NCBI GenBank assembly: GCA_021793035.1
Contig: JAJYTM010000010.1
Coordinates: 1 to 15,866 of the forward strand
Reading direction: 5' to 3'
Source of the DNA: Microcaldota archaeon
GTDB lineage: Archaea > Micrarchaeota > Micrarchaeia > Micrarchaeales > Micrarchaeaceae
Length of the DNA: 15,866 bases
Part shown: positions 6,641-12,061 of the stretch, in pieces
Numbering within the stretch: position 1 is the stretch's first letter
How the letters are laid out: every line of letters begins with the position of its first letter
Notes under the pieces: generated by a model
What the model was told of the DNA's origin: nothing
What the model saw: the letters and a program-made list of their open reading frames with translations, nothing else
Database searches by the model: none
Made by a program: the position numbers and the translations under genes

Positions 6641-6799
6641 ATGAAAATGAGAGTCGAAGAGAAATTCCGCGGGAAGGGCCTGAGGAAATGCAGGATATGC
6701 GGCACGAGCAGGGGCCTCATAAGGGAGCACAACCTCAATATATGCAGGAGATGCTTCAGGGAGGTAGCTGCGGGCTTGGGCTTCAAGAAGTATGGTTGA
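6641..6799 (+). CDS. rps14: 30S ribosomal protein S14, zinc-ribbon type (uS14)
   Basis: This short gene encodes 52 residues, typical for archaeal uS14, a small zinc protein in the head of the small subunit. The zinc ligands are visible as CRICG and CRRC (C-x2-C twice, about 15 residues apart), followed by the conserved FREVAAGLGFKKYG ending. The sequence starts MKMRVEEKFRGKGLRKC. In-frame ATGs exist at 6632, 6641 and 6647. The GAGG at 6627-6630 and the TGAT at 6633-6636 (four bases before 6641) favour 6641. The stop TGA (6797-6799) lies inside the TGAT core that precedes the S8 start. Confidence 0.95.
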   Translation: MKMRVEEKFRGKGLRKCRICGTSRGLIREHNLNICRRCFREVAAGLGFKKYG

Positions 6800-6804
6800 T
6801 ATTC

Positions 6805-7185
6805 ATGGACAGGCTGGCAGACGCTATAAACACGATAAAGACTAACGAGTACATAGGCAGGCAGGACTGCGTAGTGTATTCCACGAAGCTGATAAGGGCA
6901 GTGCTGGACGCCATGAAGCGCGAAGGGTATATAGCCGGATACGACGAATTCGTAGACAGGAACATAAAGAAGCTCAAGATAGCGCTTTCGAACAAGGTCA
7001 ATGACATAGGCGTCATAAAGCCAAGGTTCAGCATAAAGAAGGACGATATACTGAAGTATGAAATGAGGTATGTGCCGAGCAAGGACTTCGGCACGCTCAT
7101 AGTATCTACGCCAGAAGGCGTGATGACGAGCAGGGAGCTCAAGGGCAAGAACACCGGAGGAAGGCTGCTGGTATATGTCTACTGA
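6805..7185 (+). CDS. rps8: 30S ribosomal protein S8 (uS8)
   Basis: This 126-aa protein matches archaeal uS8, a primary 16S rRNA binder needed for assembly of the central domain. Markers are DRLADAINTIKTNEYIGRQDC at the N-terminus, VLDAMKREGYIAGYDEF, and the C-terminal block GTLIVSTPEGVMTSRELKGKNTGGRLLVYVY (pieces at about 96-126). An upstream extension of the frame back to 6688 only re-reads the S14 gene in another phase. The ATG at 6805 lies four bases after GTTGAT (6795-6800), which includes the S14 stop. The S8 stop is followed at once by TGATTTTT and then the L6 ATG. Confidence 0.95.
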   Translation: MDRLADAINTIKTNEYIGRQDCVVYSTKLIRAVLDAMKREGYIAGYDEFVDRNIKKLKIALSNKVNDIGVIKPRFSIKKDDILKYEMRYVPSKDFGTLIVSTPEGVMTSRELKGKNTGGRLLVYVY

Positions 7186-7193
7186 TGATTTTT

Positions 7194-7715
7194 ATGGAGA
7201 TAAAAGTGCCGGAGGGAGTGAAGATTGAGCAGAAGGCCAACAGGCTTGATATAAAGGGCAAGCTGGGCAGCAATATGCTCGCCTACAACGACTCCCTGCT
7301 GAATGTAAGGCTCGAGGGCGACACAATAAAGGTGGAGCCGGTAGAGAGCAAGAAGCTCGCGAAGAAATCTGCCAACCTTGTCAACACCGTTGCCAAAGAG
7401 ATACGCAACAACATGAAGGGCGTCAATGAGTACTACGAGAAGATGATGACCATGGTGTTCGTGCACTTCCCTACTACGGTAGAGGCCAAGGACGGCAAGG
7501 TAGTGATAAAGAACCTCTTTGGAGAGAGAAGCTCGAGGATGGCTCGCATAATGGGCGACGTCAAGATAGAGGTCAAGGGCCAATCCATAAGGGTATATGG
7601 CACGAGCCTTGAGGACGTATCGCAGACTGCAGCCAACATAAGGGGGGCATGCAGGGTAAGGCACAAGGACAGCAGGATATTCCAGGACGGCATATATTAT
7701 GCGCTTGAAGAATGA
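7194..7715 (+). CDS. rpl6: 50S ribosomal protein L6 (uL6)
   Basis: This 173-aa protein matches archaeal uL6, which binds near the sarcin-ricin loop at the GTPase-associated region. Seen are EIKVPEGVKIEQKANRLDIKGKLGS at the N-terminus (split duplicated alpha/beta domains), TVAKEIRNNMKGVNEYYEKMM, VHFPTTVEAKDGKVVIKNLFGERSSR, and the C-terminal YGTSLEDVSQTAANIRGACRVRHKDSRIFQDGIYY. An ATG at 7185 would add MIF. I prefer 7194 because TGAT (7186-7189) precedes it by four bases, the same spacing as at S8, S14 and L5. The stop TGA overlaps an ATG (7712) in the L32e frame. Confidence 0.95.
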   Translation: MEIKVPEGVKIEQKANRLDIKGKLGSNMLAYNDSLLNVRLEGDTIKVEPVESKKLAKKSANLVNTVAKEIRNNMKGVNEYYEKMMTMVFVHFPTTVEAKDGKVVIKNLFGERSSRMARIMGDVKIEVKGQSIRVYGTSLEDVSQTAANIRGACRVRHKDSRIFQDGIYYALEE

Positions 7716-7726
7716 GTGTGATTGTT

Positions 7727-8104
7727 TTGGCTTTGAAGAAGAAAACGCATCCGAAGTTCAACGTGCCCAACTATGGCACCAAGAACAGGAAAAGAGTCAA
7801 GGACAGCTGGAGGAAGCAGCGCGGCATAGACAACAAGAAGAGGATAAAGAAGAATTTTATGGGTGCCGAGCCGACCATAGGCTACAGGAACTCGGAGAAC
7901 GCCAGGGGCATTAGGAAGAGCGGCATGCGCCTTATGGTGGTGCACAGCATTTCAGAGCTCAATAGCATAATAGAGAACCCGGATATTAATACGAAAGAGT
8001 ATGAGTTCGCCATGGCGCATGGCACTTCGAAGAGGCTCAGGGCGGAGATGCTCAAGTTCGCCAAGGAGCAGAACCTCCACATTGTAAACGGTGCATCGAA
8101 ATGA
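7727..8104 (+). CDS. rpl32e: 50S ribosomal protein L32e (eL32)
   Basis: This protein of about 125 aa matches archaeal eL32, a large-subunit protein absent from bacteria. Markers are KRVKDSWRKQRGIDNKKRIKK, AEPTIGYRNSENARGIRKSGMRLMVVHSISELNSI and the terminal RAEMLKFAKEQNLHIVNG. Two starts are possible. ATG 7712 overlaps the L6 stop and would give MSVIVLALKKK. TTG 7727 gives MALKKKTHPKF and is preceded by GTGAT four bases upstream, as at S17 and S5. I report TTG on that pattern, with real doubt; the difference is five residues. The stop overlaps the L19e start as ATGA (8101-8104). Confidence 0.93.
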   Translation: MALKKKTHPKFNVPNYGTKNRKRVKDSWRKQRGIDNKKRIKKNFMGAEPTIGYRNSENARGIRKSGMRLMVVHSISELNSIIENPDINTKEYEFAMAHGTSKRLRAEMLKFAKEQNLHIVNGASK

Positions 8105-8574
8105 GTGTAAAGCTTACTAAAAGGACAGCTGCGGACATACTCAAGAGAGGAGTAAGCAGCGTGAGGATAAAGCCGGACGCGATAGAAGACGCCAAGAAGG
8201 CCATAACCAGGGAGGATGTCAGAGCCCTGATAAAGAACGGCAGGGTATACGCGCTTAAGGAGAAAAGCAACCTTAGCATATACTCGAAGATACTTAAGGA
8301 AAAGCGCGCCAAAGGCAGGAGGAGGGGCAAAGGCAGGAAGAAGGGCACAAGAAAGGCCAGGGGCATCATGACCTACCAGAAGAAGGTCAGGGCGCAGAGA
8401 AGGATACTGGCGGAGCTCAAGGAGGAGAAAGTGATAAATAACGAGATGTTCAAGAAGTTCTATGCTCTTGTCAAGGGAGGCAGCTTCCAGACAAAGATGA
8501 CGCTCATAAACCACATAAAGAGCAAGGGAGTGGGCATAACCGACGAGCAGATGGACAAGCTGAAGCACATATGA
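8101..8574 (+). CDS. rpl19e: 50S ribosomal protein L19e (eL19)
   Basis: This 157-aa protein matches eL19, an archaeal/eukaryotic large-subunit protein with a long basic helix that bridges the subunits. Markers are LTKRTAADILKRGVSSVRI, ITREDVRALIKNGRVYALKEK, a very basic stretch rich in Gly, Arg and Lys at about 73-90 (KGRRRGKGRKKGTRKAR), then TYQKKVRAQRRILAELKEEKVI and LVKGGSFQTKMTLINHI. The ATG overlaps the L32e stop by four bases (ATGA), indicating translational coupling. The stop is 13 bases before the L18 start. Confidence 0.96.
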   Translation: MSVKLTKRTAADILKRGVSSVRIKPDAIEDAKKAITREDVRALIKNGRVYALKEKSNLSIYSKILKEKRAKGRRRGKGRKKGTRKARGIMTYQKKVRAQRRILAELKEEKVINNEMFKKFYALVKGGSFQTKMTLINHIKSKGVGITDEQMDKLKHI

Positions 8575-8587
8575 TGCAGTGGTATTG

Positions 8588-9127
8588 ATGAAAGTGATAA
8601 GGAAGAGGAGGGCGCAGGGCGTCACCGATTACAGGAAGAGGCTTACGCTGCTGAAAGGAGGCCTGCCCAGGGTAATTGTAAGGAGGTCCAACAGGGGCAT
8701 AAGGATGCAGGTAGCTGAATATGAAGCTAACGGCGACAAGGTGCTCACTACTGTGAATTCGAGCGAGCTGTCGAAGTTCGGCTGGATGCCCAAGAGGAAC
8801 ACTCCAACCGCGTATCTCACTGGCGTATTGCTGGCGAAGAAGGCAAAGGACCTGAAGAGCAAGGAATTCGTGCTTGACATAGGATTGTACAGGCCCTCAA
8901 AGGCATCGATACTCTTCGCTGCCGCAAAAGGCGCGATAGACGCGGGCATGGGCATAAGGGGCAACATAGATTTCGATCAGAAGAGGATTTTCGGCCACCA
9001 CATCAGCGACTATTCAAAGAAGCTGGGAAGTGACAGCATAATGTTTTCCACATACAGGAAGAACAACTTCGACGTAGGGTCGATGGAGGCCTTGGTGAAC
9101 AAGGTGAAAGAGGCTATAACAAAGTGA
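8588..9127 (+). CDS. rpl18: 50S ribosomal protein L18 (uL18)
   Basis: This 179-aa protein matches archaeal uL18, which binds 5S rRNA together with L5. Markers are VTDYRKRLTLLKGGLPRVIVRRSNRGIRMQVAEY at the N-terminus, a central GWMPKRNTPTAYLTGVLLAKKA, FVLDIGLYRPSKASILFAAAKGAIDAGM, and a C-terminal FGHHISDYSKKL. An in-frame GTG at 8579 would add MVL, but ATG 8588 gives the family N-terminus. The upstream GTGGTATTG is a weak ribosome-binding site. The stop TGA (9125-9127) lies inside the GTGAT motif that precedes the S5 start. Confidence 0.95.
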   Translation: MKVIRKRRAQGVTDYRKRLTLLKGGLPRVIVRRSNRGIRMQVAEYEANGDKVLTTVNSSELSKFGWMPKRNTPTAYLTGVLLAKKAKDLKSKEFVLDIGLYRPSKASILFAAAKGAIDAGMGIRGNIDFDQKRIFGHHISDYSKKLGSDSIMFSTYRKNNFDVGSMEALVNKVKEAITK

Positions 9128-9131
9128 TTGC

Positions 9132-9806
9132 TTGGCTATGAGAGGAAGAAGATTCGGAAACAACAGGGACCAGAACGAGAGAGTGTTCAACATAGAGGAA
9201 TGGACGCCCTTGACAGAGCTGGGGAAGAAGGTAAAGGCGCACGAGATTACATCCATAGAGCAGATCTTCCACAGCGGCAAGAGGATAGAGGAGCGCGAGA
9301 TAGTGGATGCGCTGCTCCCAAACCTGAAGAGCGAAGTCATAGAGATAATGAGCGTACAGAGGATGACAAAGAACAACAGGAAGGCGAAGTACAGGGTCAC
9401 CGCAGTAGTGGGTGACCAGAACGGCCACGTTGGAGTCGGAGCAGGCAAGGACATAGAGGTAAAAGCGGCAATAGAGAATGCGATTTCCAACGCAAAAAGG
9501 AATGTGATACCGATAATATTCGGATGCGGATCGTGGCAATGCCAATGCGGCACAAGCCACAGCCTGCCCTTCACAACAACTGGCAAGTGCGGCAGCGTAG
9601 AGGTTATACTCAAGCCTGCGCCAAGGGGATTGGGCATAGTGGCAAGCGATCCGGTTAGGAAGATGCTGGTTCTTGCAGGCGTCAAGGACCTTTGGAGCTT
9701 TTCAAGGGGAAGGACAAGGGCGAAGTACAACACGCTCATGGCAGTCTACAGGGCTCTGACGAACATAAACAGCATGAAGAACATAGAGACCATAAAGATA
9801 CAGTAG
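9132..9806 (+). CDS. rps5: 30S ribosomal protein S5 (uS5)
   Basis: This protein of about 224 aa matches archaeal uS5, which sits at the mRNA entry side and influences decoding accuracy. Markers are EEWTPLTELGKKVKAHEI, then the double-stranded RNA-binding-like S5 N-domain YRVTAVVGDQNGHVGVGAGK, a Cys-containing archaeal insert CGSWQCQCGTSHSLPF, and the C-domain GSVEVILKPAPRGLGIVASDPVRKMLVLAGVKDLWS. Starts at TTG 9132 and ATG 9138 differ by two residues. GTGAT at 9124-9128 is three bases before the TTG, the same arrangement as S17; ATG 9138 remains possible. S5 ends the ribosomal run; L30, L15 and SecY do not follow. A hairpin with a T-rich tract lies just downstream. Confidence 0.95.
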   Translation: MAMRGRRFGNNRDQNERVFNIEEWTPLTELGKKVKAHEITSIEQIFHSGKRIEEREIVDALLPNLKSEVIEIMSVQRMTKNNRKAKYRVTAVVGDQNGHVGVGAGKDIEVKAAIENAISNAKRNVIPIIFGCGSWQCQCGTSHSLPFTTTGKCGSVEVILKPAPRGLGIVASDPVRKMLVLAGVKDLWSFSRGRTRAKYNTLMAVYRALTNINSMKNIETIKIQ

Positions 9807-9839
9807 CGACATTGCAAACAAGACAAGTAATGCCATATT

Positions 9840-9884
9840 GTGCTATTGTACGATTGCTGATAGCACTAATCTGTTCCTTTATTT
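9840..9884 (+). terminator. Hairpin terminator after the ribosomal block
   Basis: GTGCTAT (9840-9846) and ATAGCAC (9860-9866) form a perfect 7-bp stem around a 13-base loop, followed by T-rich CTGTTCCTTTATTT. It lies 33 bases after the S5 stop and at the end of the convergent LamG gene, so it may serve the plus strand or simply insulate the two. Confidence 0.5.
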
Positions 9885-10815
9885 ACGGTGCGCTATACCC
9901 GGAATACCAGTTGCTCGTATATGTAACACCGCTAGGCACACCGTTGTTGCCGTTGCCACTATAATCGTTCGTGTTGCCGTTGAGCGGCCACCACCCCACA
10001 AGGTTCTGTATATTTATCGGCGCGCCTCCTATGCCCTCTTGATAGAGGGCTTGAATATCATTTGCTGAAATGGCAGTGTTGTAAATTTGTATGTTTGCTA
10101 ATTCAACATTCGAGAAGCCATTTTCTCCTGCTCCCAGTATAAGGTCTCCGGTGCCTTCGGTTGCAGGAGTACCGCTTGAAAAAGTTGCCTGATAAATATC
10201 TCCATTCATAAAGACAAAAGAATTACTTGATGCATAATTATATGCAAAGCACATAAACCACCAGGTATTAGCAGTAGGAAGCGAAGCATCATACGCGGCG
10301 ATGTTACTCCCTGTATTTGTCCAAACAATATAGTTTTCTGATGTCCCTTGGCCAATAGTGTACTCCCAGCCATTTCCATTACTCGGTGAGCTTGCTCCTT
10401 TTATCAAAAAACCATGATAATTGTTCAATGATAAGACCTTGACCCAACCGCAGATTGTCATTTTACCATTGCTTCCTGCTTCTGGGCTAAGCAACTTGCT
10501 ATTGCCAAGATTGATATAGCTACTCTGCCCGTTGAACTGCGCTACATACTGCGGCAGCTCGCCGTTGCATTCTCCTTCGAGAGATATGAAGTTGGTTGTG
10601 CCTGCGCCTTCCGGCCTTACAACCTGGCACGAGCCAGGTGCTGCCTTCGGTGCAAATGTCATCGGGTTGAATACACCCAATTCAAAAAGCGCAGCCAAAA
10701 CGACAGCGATGATAAGTATCGCCCAGCCGTATGTCATGAGGTATTCCATCGCGGATTGCGACCTGAAACTCTGATGAAACTCTCTCTGAGAGTTTCCTTT
10801 GCGAAAATCTTTCAT
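9883..10815 (-). CDS. LamG-domain surface protein with pilin-like class III signal
   Basis: This 310-aa predicted surface protein starts with a basic head, then the class III (archaellin/pilin) signal region SQSAMEYLMTYGWAILII and VVLAALFELGVF (about 19-48). It would be processed by an archaeal prepilin peptidase and held in the membrane or assembled. The residue before the Q is Ser rather than the usual Gly/Ala. The rest is a LamG/concanavalin-like jelly-roll sequence: AQFNGQSSYINLG, MTICGWVKV, GFLIKGASS, ANTWWFMCFAYN, VELANIQIYNTAISANDIQALYQEG. It ends with LVGWWPLNGNTNDYSGNGNNG, a motif that normally opens a LamG domain. ATG 10815 is preceded by GTGAGG; GTG 10824 would add three residues. 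The middle of the gene is clearly more AT-rich than its ends. Likely role: adhesion or carbohydrate binding (inference). Confidence 0.83.
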   Translation of the reverse strand: MKDFRKGNSQREFHQSFRSQSAMEYLMTYGWAILIIAVVLAALFELGVFNPMTFAPKAAPGSCQVVRPEGAGTTNFISLEGECNGELPQYVAQFNGQSSYINLGNSKLLSPEAGSNGKMTICGWVKVLSLNNYHGFLIKGASSPSNGNGWEYTIGQGTSENYIVWTNTGSNIAAYDASLPTANTWWFMCFAYNYASSNSFVFMNGDIYQATFSSGTPATEGTGDLILGAGENGFSNVELANIQIYNTAISANDIQALYQEGIGGAPINIQNLVGWWPLNGNTNDYSGNGNNGVPSGVTYTSNWYSGYSAP

Positions 10816-10844
10816 GCGCCTCACAACAGGTTATCAAAAAAAAG

Positions 10845-10855
10845 CATAAAAAGGT
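10845..10855 (-). promoter_or_regulatory. Possible TATA box of the LamG gene
   Basis: On the minus strand CCTTTTTATGC lies about 35 bases upstream of the ATG at 10815, giving a transcript start just ahead of the GTGAGG ribosome-binding site. The call rests on position and composition only. Confidence 0.3.
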
Positions 10856-10904
10856 TGCCGAAAATCTATGTGCTCGAATCCGGACTAGTGCCGTAATTGA
10901 TGAT

Positions 10905-10936
10905 TAGAAAAAGAAAGGCCCAAGCCATGCCTGGGC
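10905..10936 (-). terminator. Terminator after the peroxiredoxin gene
   Basis: Read on the minus strand, GCCCA (10936-10932) and TGGGC (10922-10918) form a short GC stem, followed directly by CTTTCTTTTTCTAA. This is a GC-rich hairpin plus T-tract 13 bases after the peroxiredoxin stop. Confidence 0.55.
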
Positions 10937-10948
10937 GCATTCATGCAA

Positions 10949-11545
10949 TCAGAGCTTGCCTATGTCCTTCACTGTGTCTATGTTCAGCGCTTCCTTGCCC
11001 ACTCTCCAATTCGCAGGTATGGCGCATATGTGTCCCTTCTCTGCAGGTGTATCCCTTATGTACTTGAGCGCCATGAAAGCTGTGTATATGTGCTCCGCGT
11101 CCTTTCCCAGACCGTCGTTGTGTATCGATATGTACTGCACCTTTCCATCTGGGTCTATTATCACTGTGCCCCTTCTCGCAGCGCCTGTTTCCTTGTTAAG
11201 GAATCCGTAAGCTTCTGATATCCTCTTGTTGAAGTCCTCTATCAATGGTATCTTGCTCTGCTTCACCCTTGGCGATGTCTCAGCCCATTCCTTGTGAGAG
11301 AATATGCTGTCAGTGCTTATGCCGTATATCACTGCGCCGTTCTTGGCGAAGTCGTCGTATTTCTCGGTAAATGCTTCCACGTCTGTGGCGCACACAAAAG
11401 TGAAATCGCCAGGATAGAATGTCAGCACTACCCACTTGCCCTTGTCGTCGCTGAGCTTGTAGTCCTTTATGTCAGCATCCTTTGGAAAATAGCACTTTGC
11501 CTGTATCTCAGGCGCCTTTTCTCCTATGTCTATTTGGCTTTGCAT
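10949..11545 (-). CDS. 2-Cys peroxiredoxin (AhpC/TSA family)
   Basis: This 198-aa enzyme would reduce H2O2 and organic peroxides by cysteine chemistry. The peroxidatic site fits PxxxTxxC: YPGDFTFVC at 44-52 with Pro45, Thr49 and Cys52, followed by ATD where most family members have PTE. The active-site arginine is in ARRGTVIIDPDG (123-134). The resolving cysteine is Cys174 in HICAIPANWRVG, the C-terminal position of typical 2-Cys enzymes, which would form an intersubunit disulfide. The length is standard. It diverges from an Lrp/AsnC-type regulator with only 69 AT-rich bases between them, so control by that regulator is plausible (inference). No reductase partner is encoded nearby. Confidence 0.94.
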   Translation of the reverse strand: MQSQIDIGEKAPEIQAKCYFPKDADIKDYKLSDDKGKWVVLTFYPGDFTFVCATDVEAFTEKYDDFAKNGAVIYGISTDSIFSHKEWAETSPRVKQSKIPLIEDFNKRISEAYGFLNKETGAARRGTVIIDPDGKVQYISIHNDGLGKDAEHIYTAFMALKYIRDTPAEKGHICAIPANWRVGKEALNIDTVKDIGKL

Positions 11546-11614
11546 TTTATCACTGATTATGTTATGTTGCTAAAGATATAAATATATTACCTTTTAATTA
11601 TTATAATTGATTAT
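11546..11614. promoter_or_regulatory. Shared divergent promoter region, peroxiredoxin / Lrp-like regulator
   Basis: The 69 bases between the two starts are extremely AT-rich. TAAATATATTA (about 11578-11588) is a TATA candidate that, read rightward, places a start close to the regulator ATG (11615), giving a leaderless or near-leaderless transcript. Read leftward, TATTTATA in the same place would give a start about 10 bases ahead of the peroxiredoxin ATG. The two promoters thus overlap. Confidence 0.5.
11596..11608. promoter_or_regulatory. Perfect AT palindrome, candidate operator
   Basis: AATTAT-T-ATAATT is an exact inverted repeat with a one-base centre, six bases before the regulator ATG and just downstream of the candidate TATA box. 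Its place fits an autoregulatory Lrp-type site. In such AT-rich sequence, chance is a real alternative. Confidence 0.35.
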
Positions 11615-12031
11615 ATGTTTGATGAAATTGATTTAAAGATAATATCCATACTCCGATCTAATGGAAGGGCCAGCATAAAGGAGCTCTCAGATCAATGCGG
11701 CGTTAGTGCTGGGACGGCACGCAACAGGCTTCTTGGCCTGAAGAAGCAGGGCATAATAGTAGATTATAAGGCAAGGGTAAGGCCTTCGGCGCTTAACTAC
11801 GAGGACGTGCTAGTTGGCTTCGACATTGCCCCGGAGAGCTTCGTCCATGCTCTCGAAGAGATAAGGCTTAAGGGGTTCGTGAAGGAGCTGTATAGGACTG
11901 CCGGGGACCATGTAGCGATAGCGCTTATGGAGATAAGCAAAGGGAGCGCGGCAGAGATGATAAAGGAGCTTGAAAGCATAGAAGGGGTCAAAAAGGTCTA
12001 TCCCGCATTCATCCAGGATATAGTCAAATAG
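11615..12031 (+). CDS. Lrp/AsnC family transcriptional regulator
   Basis: This 138-aa protein has the two-domain Lrp/AsnC plan. The N-terminal winged helix-turn-helix (about 1-50) reads IDLKIISILRSNGRASIKEL then QCGVSAGTARNRLLGLKKQG and IIVDYKARV. The C-terminal RAM ligand-binding/dimer domain (about 62-138) includes VLVGFDIAPES, VKELYRTAGDHVAIALMEIS and IKELESIEGVKKVYPAF. Such proteins act as dimers or octamers and often respond to amino acids. Because it is divergent from the peroxiredoxin and an AT palindrome lies in between, self-regulation and peroxiredoxin control are both plausible (inference). The start is immediately after an AT-rich stretch with no Shine-Dalgarno sequence, in keeping with leaderless transcription. 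Confidence 0.93.
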   Translation: MFDEIDLKIISILRSNGRASIKELSDQCGVSAGTARNRLLGLKKQGIIVDYKARVRPSALNYEDVLVGFDIAPESFVHALEEIRLKGFVKELYRTAGDHVAIALMEISKGSAAEMIKELESIEGVKKVYPAFIQDIVK

Positions 12032-12061
12032 ACGGCGCTCTCCGCAGCGGCATGATGATGC

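Noticed and set aside
6688..6804. Extended start of S8 upstream of 6805
   Set aside because: This stretch is the S14 coding sequence read out of phase; the S8 family start is at 6805.
7882..8625. 247-aa minus-strand frame opposite L32e and L19e
   Set aside because: It covers two overlapping ribosomal genes in antisense, and its composition follows from their codon bias.
9014..9739. 241-aa minus-strand frame opposite S5
   Set aside because: Antisense to a well-conserved ribosomal gene, with no recognisable domain or start context.
12032..12061. Possible terminator between the Lrp-like gene and EndoQ
   Set aside because: The 30-base gap between these convergent genes shows no convincing stem or T-tract.
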